9,041 nucleotides of DNA from Bacteroidia bacterium (GTDB lineage: Bacteria > Bacteroidota > Bacteroidia > UKL13-3): the NCBI GenBank assembly GCA_019454865.1, contig JACFNJ010000101.1, positions 1 to 9,041 on the forward strand. The letters run 5' to 3'. The notes beneath the pieces are model-generated. The model did not search any database. It was not told the origin of the DNA and saw nothing but the letters and a program-made list of their open reading frames with translations. The translations under genes were made by a program, and so were the position numbers. Of the stretch, positions 6,227-9,041 are shown piece after piece (position 1 is the first letter of the stretch; each line of letters begins with the position of its first letter).

Positions 6227-7747
6227 TTATTTTTTCAAGTTTGGATGAGGTGCTGGAACACTATTTGGTCCATCTTCAGTTGTACCTTGTAAATCTACAG
6301 TATTTGCATCTCCATCTTGTCCGTAAGTAAATATTAATCTACTTTCTGCAATACCTTGTTTTTCTACTAAATACTTAATTACAGCATTTACTTTTTCCCA
6401 ACTGGCTTGCTGTGCTGATTTACTTGTAGAGCCATATCCTGTAACTCTTACTTTACAATCAGGATTAGCTTTCATTTGTTGAGCTATTGTTGCTAATATT
6501 GATTGAGCATCTTTTGTAAGTTTAGCATTACCTTTAAATTGAATACTTGGTAAGTTTTCTATAGTACAAGTATTTTTATTAGTACCTACACCTGTTTCTT
6601 TTAATTTAGTTAATTCATCTCTTAATTCCTTGCAACAAGCTGGTTCTGGACATGTACCAACGCCATCGTTATTTACAGGGAAACATTTTTGAGAAGTTAA
6701 TATTTCTTTATCTCTGTAATCAGGCACTCCATCACCATCTGTATCTATTGCACGACCATGAGTATCTACTCTTGCTCCTTTAGGAGTATTTGGTTCTAAG
6801 TCAAATTGGTCTGTAACGCCATCACCATCTGCATCATCCAACACTGGTTTAGGCATTTTCATGTGTGCAGGTTTGTTTAACTCATTGTATGCAAAGTTGT
6901 TTGGATTAATCCACCATAATGGTTGTACATTTTTGTTAGTTTTACCCATATTTAAGTTTACTCCAACACTTGTGAAGCTAAACATATCGTCGCTTTTACC
7001 AGCTTTCCAACCATCTAACATATCATAACCTGTAAGTATTTGGGTAAATCTTTGTTCTAATTTTAAGTTTACTTTGTTGTTTAATTTATAAGCAACACCT
7101 GCACCTATACTTGCACCATGTAATAAAGTCCAGGCATGTCTTCCATTAATTTTAGCACCACCAACTGTACCTATAATACCAGATTGAGAATTAGGGTATT
7201 GGTAAGCATAAAATGTTCTCCAATCATTTAAAATATCTTTATATTGAACTCTTGTTGCTACAAATTCGTAACCAGCAGTTAAATACCAGTTTGTTTTTGG
7301 ATTACCTCTGTAATAACTAATAGGATTTAAAGAAACTACTAAATCTAAAGCTCCTCCATGTTTTTGATTTTTATACTCAGTTTGTCCTATTACAGTTCCC
7401 CAAGCATTTGGTTTACCAGAACTCATAGAACCAAAATAACCCAATCTTAAAGAGAAAGTATGGTTAATAGCTTTACGAGCTGTGATAGAGCCACCAATTC
7501 CTATTTTTGGATTTATATCTCCAATAAGGAATGATGGACCACCAGCAAAACCTAATTCCCATTGAGAACGTGGTTGAGCAGGGTAAGGATAATTATTATT
7601 TAAAAACTCATTGTGTTGAGGCATTCTCTTTGCAGGAATTTTAGAACTGTCTTTCCAGTCCCAACCCCAATCATTGTTTTGTGCATAACCTGCTAAACAA
7701 AATACAGAAAATAAAATAGCAAGTAATGTGTACTTTTTGCTTGTCAT
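6227..7747 (-). CDS. OmpA-family outer-membrane protein with TSP3 linker (506 aa)
   Basis: The signal peptide covers residues 1-22 (cut GYA/Q). Residues about 60-270 form a predicted beta-barrel. TSP3-like calcium-binding repeats are at about 303-348 (DDADGDGVTD, DTDGDGVPD). The Cys motif C355-x10-C366-x4-C371-C372 follows, then an OmpA C-terminal-like domain at about 399-476 (LPSIQF to SRLIFTYG). Both canonical peptidoglycan-contact residues are changed: the Asp position is S440 (GYGS) and the Arg is K452 (SWEK), so normal diaminopimelate binding is doubtful. It shares with the downstream 580-aa paralogue the PLWWxNPxxFAY segment, the QKCFPV..DGVG.CPEPACC segment and the PHPxL tail, indicating tandem duplication. 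A near-perfect promoter lies 51 bp upstream. It is probably an abundant envelope protein; the exact role is unknown. Confidence 0.9.
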   Translation of the reverse strand: MTSKKYTLLAILFSVFCLAGYAQNNDWGWDWKDSSKIPAKRMPQHNEFLNNNYPYPAQPRSQWELGFAGGPSFLIGDINPKIGIGGSITARKAINHTFSLRLGYFGSMSSGKPNAWGTVIGQTEYKNQKHGGALDLVVSLNPISYYRGNPKTNWYLTAGYEFVATRVQYKDILNDWRTFYAYQYPNSQSGIIGTVGGAKINGRHAWTLLHGASIGAGVAYKLNNKVNLKLEQRFTQILTGYDMLDGWKAGKSDDMFSFTSVGVNLNMGKTNKNVQPLWWINPNNFAYNELNKPAHMKMPKPVLDDADGDGVTDQFDLEPNTPKGARVDTHGRAIDTDGDGVPDYRDKEILTSQKCFPVNNDGVGTCPEPACCKELRDELTKLKETGVGTNKNTCTIENLPSIQFKGNAKLTKDAQSILATIAQQMKANPDCKVRVTGYGSTSKSAQQASWEKVNAVIKYLVEKQGIAESRLIFTYGQDGDANTVDLQGTTEDGPNSVPAPHPNLKK

Positions 7748-7797
7748 AGTGAAAATTTATAAGTTAAAATATAGAAGTTTTAGATTTTTATAGAGGG

Positions 7798-7828
7798 CAA
7801 AAGTAGTAAAACATACTAAAATTCCAAA
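7798..7828 (-). promoter_or_regulatory. Bacteroidota-type promoter of the 506-aa OmpA-type gene
   Basis: Read on the - strand, TTTG (7825-7828) is followed by exactly 19 nt and then TACTTTTG (7798-7805). This matches the Bacteroidota housekeeping sigma consensus TTTG-N19-TAnnTTTG in sequence and spacing. Transcription should start near 7791, leaving a leader of about 43 nt before the start codon at 7747. Confidence 0.75.
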
Positions 7829-7922
7829 AATTATATTTTAGAAGTTATTAAAATATTATTAAAACCAATTTCTTACAATAAAATTACTATAACTATATTG
7901 CAACCTTTATATTTTAAGTTGT

Positions 7923-8885
7923 ATGAGTGTTACTCCTAAAATAATTGAGTGTGAGCTAAAACTGTTTGAAATTCATTTCAAAGAGGCTGTAAAAAGCAGG
8001 GTTGCATTATTAGATAGGATAATGGCATACATTGTTAAGAGGAAAGGTAAGCAACTTAGACCCATGTTTGTTTTATTATCTGCTAAACTTGGAGGTACTA
8101 TTAATGAAACTTCTTATAGAGCAGCTTCTTTGGTAGAACTTTTACATACTGCAACTTTAGTACATGATGATGTGGTAGATGATGCTATGCAACGCAGAGG
8201 TTTTTTTTCTATTAATGCATTATGGAAAAACAAAATTGCCGTTTTAGTAGGCGATTATTTATTATCAAAAGGTTTATTACTTTCTTTAAATAATAAGGAT
8301 TACAAAGTATTGCAAATTTTATCTAATGCTGTAAAAGAAATGAGTGAAGGAGAATTATTGCAAATAGAAAAATCGAGAAATCTTAATTTAAAAGAAGATG
8401 TTTACTATGAAATAATTAAAGGAAAAACCGCTTCGCTTTTGGCTTCTTCCTGTGCTGCTGGTGCTTCTTCAACTTTTGATGATGATGAACAAATAGAAAA
8501 AATGAGATTGTTTGGCGAAAAAACAGGTATGGCTTTTCAAATAAAAGATGATTTATTTGATTATAGTAATAACAATGTAGGTAAACCAACTGGTAATGAT
8601 ATTAGAGAAAAAAAATTAACGCTCCCCATTATTTATGTTTTGAATAATTGCGATGCTGCAACAAGAAAAAAAATTATTTATATTGTTAAAAATAAAAACA
8701 AAGAAAAAGAGCAAGTAAACTATGTTATAGAGCAAGTAAAAAAATATGGAGGCATTGATTATGCTACACAAAAAATGTTTTCTTTTAGAGATGAAGCCAT
8801 AACTCTATTACATTCATTTCCTAAATCTGAAGTTAGAGATGCTTTGGAAGATTTAGTAAGATATACAACAGATAGGAATTATTAA
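7923..8885 (+). CDS. Long-chain polyprenyl diphosphate synthase (IspB-like)
   Basis: A 320-aa cytoplasmic trans-isoprenyl diphosphate synthase, which extends an allylic diphosphate with isopentenyl diphosphate units. All hallmark motifs are intact: GKQLRP (42-47), which binds isopentenyl diphosphate; the first Asp-rich motif D82-D83-V-V-D86 with R91-R92; GKT (167-169); and the second Asp-rich motif D209-D210-L-F-D213 followed by GKPTGND. The residues before the first motif (HTATLVH) are small, as in long-chain enzymes such as IspB, so a product around C30-C40 for the menaquinone side chain is likely; the exact length cannot be read from sequence. The length is normal for the family. The ATG at 7923 has no Shine-Dalgarno site. 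recJ follows after 4 bp, suggesting one transcript. Confidence 0.93.
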   Translation: MSVTPKIIECELKLFEIHFKEAVKSRVALLDRIMAYIVKRKGKQLRPMFVLLSAKLGGTINETSYRAASLVELLHTATLVHDDVVDDAMQRRGFFSINALWKNKIAVLVGDYLLSKGLLLSLNNKDYKVLQILSNAVKEMSEGELLQIEKSRNLNLKEDVYYEIIKGKTASLLASSCAAGASSTFDDDEQIEKMRLFGEKTGMAFQIKDDLFDYSNNNVGKPTGNDIREKKLTLPIIYVLNNCDAATRKKIIYIVKNKNKEKEQVNYVIEQVKKYGGIDYATQKMFSFRDEAITLLHSFPKSEVRDALEDLVRYTTDRNY

Positions 8886-8889
8886 AACT

Positions 8890-9041
8890 ATGCAAAAAAG
8901 ATGGAACATATTATTTACCGATACTAATAAAGTAATTGCATTACAACAAGCTCTGAAAATTAATAAAACCCTTTGTAATATTTTAGTTCAAAGAGGTATT
9001 GATAGTTTTGAAAAAGCAAAAAAATATTTTCGTCCGTCGCT
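8890..9041 (+). CDS. recJ: Single-stranded-DNA-specific exonuclease RecJ, N-terminal part (cut by window end)
   Basis: The open frame from the ATG at 8890 runs off the window after 50 codons. The translation (MQKRWNILFTDTN..., then ILVQRGIDSFEKAKKYFRPS) matches the RecJ N-terminus, where a KRW start is followed by a short helical segment and the hallmark L..RGI.....A..F..PSL. RecJ degrades single-stranded DNA 5' to 3' in recombination and mismatch or base-excision repair. Its catalytic DHH domain lies beyond the window, so activity cannot be judged. The start is 4 bp after the polyprenyl synthase stop, so the genes are probably co-transcribed, although their functions are unrelated. Confidence 0.82.
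   Translation, partial: MQKRWNILFTDTNKVIALQQALKINKTLCNILVQRGIDSFEKAKKYFRPS

Noticed and set aside
7679..7747. FCLAG in the signal peptide of the 506-aa protein as a lipobox
   Set aside because: The Cys precedes LAG rather than following it, and a normal signal peptidase I site (YA/Q) is present.
4279..7747. The two OmpA-type genes as one operon
   Set aside because: They are in tandem, but a perfect 18-bp-arm terminator lies between them, so separate transcription is more likely.
7869..7901. TTTC followed 21 nt later by TATATTGC as a promoter for the polyprenyl synthase gene
   Set aside because: Both boxes deviate from TTTG/TAnnTTTG and the spacing is 2 nt too long. A promoter must lie in this spacer, but this match is too weak to call.

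Overview
The window looks like a piece of an AT-rich Bacteroidota chromosome, probably from the Chitinophagales/Sphingobacteriia side of the phylum (inference). The support is: OmpA-like proteins with thrombospondin type-3 (TSP3) linkers, signal peptides of the MKKxxxL...AQ type, genes without Shine-Dalgarno sites, a promoter matching the Bacteroidota TTTG-N19-TAnnTTTG consensus, and a lipoprotein with a K/D-rich stretch after its lipobox Cys.

Positions 1-4106 look like the end of an array of integron-type gene cassettes. Three imperfect palindromes, each ending in GTTAGC, lie directly downstream of genes on the + strand: one cut off by the window start (1-116), one complete (3271-3399) and one long (3909-4106). 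Each of the two complete ones opens with GCTAAC 5-20 nt after a stop codon. Inner stem arms sit between the outer GCTAAC/GTTAGC arms, as in attC sites. Read this way, cassette A (about 112-3394) carries two secreted proteins: a 705-aa WG/MORN-like/Sel1/TPR repeat protein and a 321-aa protein of unknown family. Cassette B (about 3395-4101) carries a 129-aa lipoprotein of unknown function. No integrase is visible, so this may be an attC cluster lacking its own integrase or the distal part of an integron.

Positions 4107-4278 form the junction: a relic of the same repeat family, then an intrinsic terminator for the gene arriving from the right.

Positions 4279-7747 hold two tandem paralogues on the - strand (580 and 506 aa). 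Both have a signal peptide, an outer-membrane beta-barrel, a TSP3 calcium-binding linker, a cysteine motif and a variant OmpA C-terminal domain. Each has its own terminator, and the upstream 506-aa gene has a very good promoter. They are probably abundant envelope proteins transcribed separately.

From 7923 to the end, transcribed rightward from the divergent intergenic region, are a long-chain polyprenyl diphosphate synthase (probably making the menaquinone side chain) and, 4 bp later, the start of recJ, cut by the window end. No rRNA, tRNA, CRISPR array or insertion sequence was seen.
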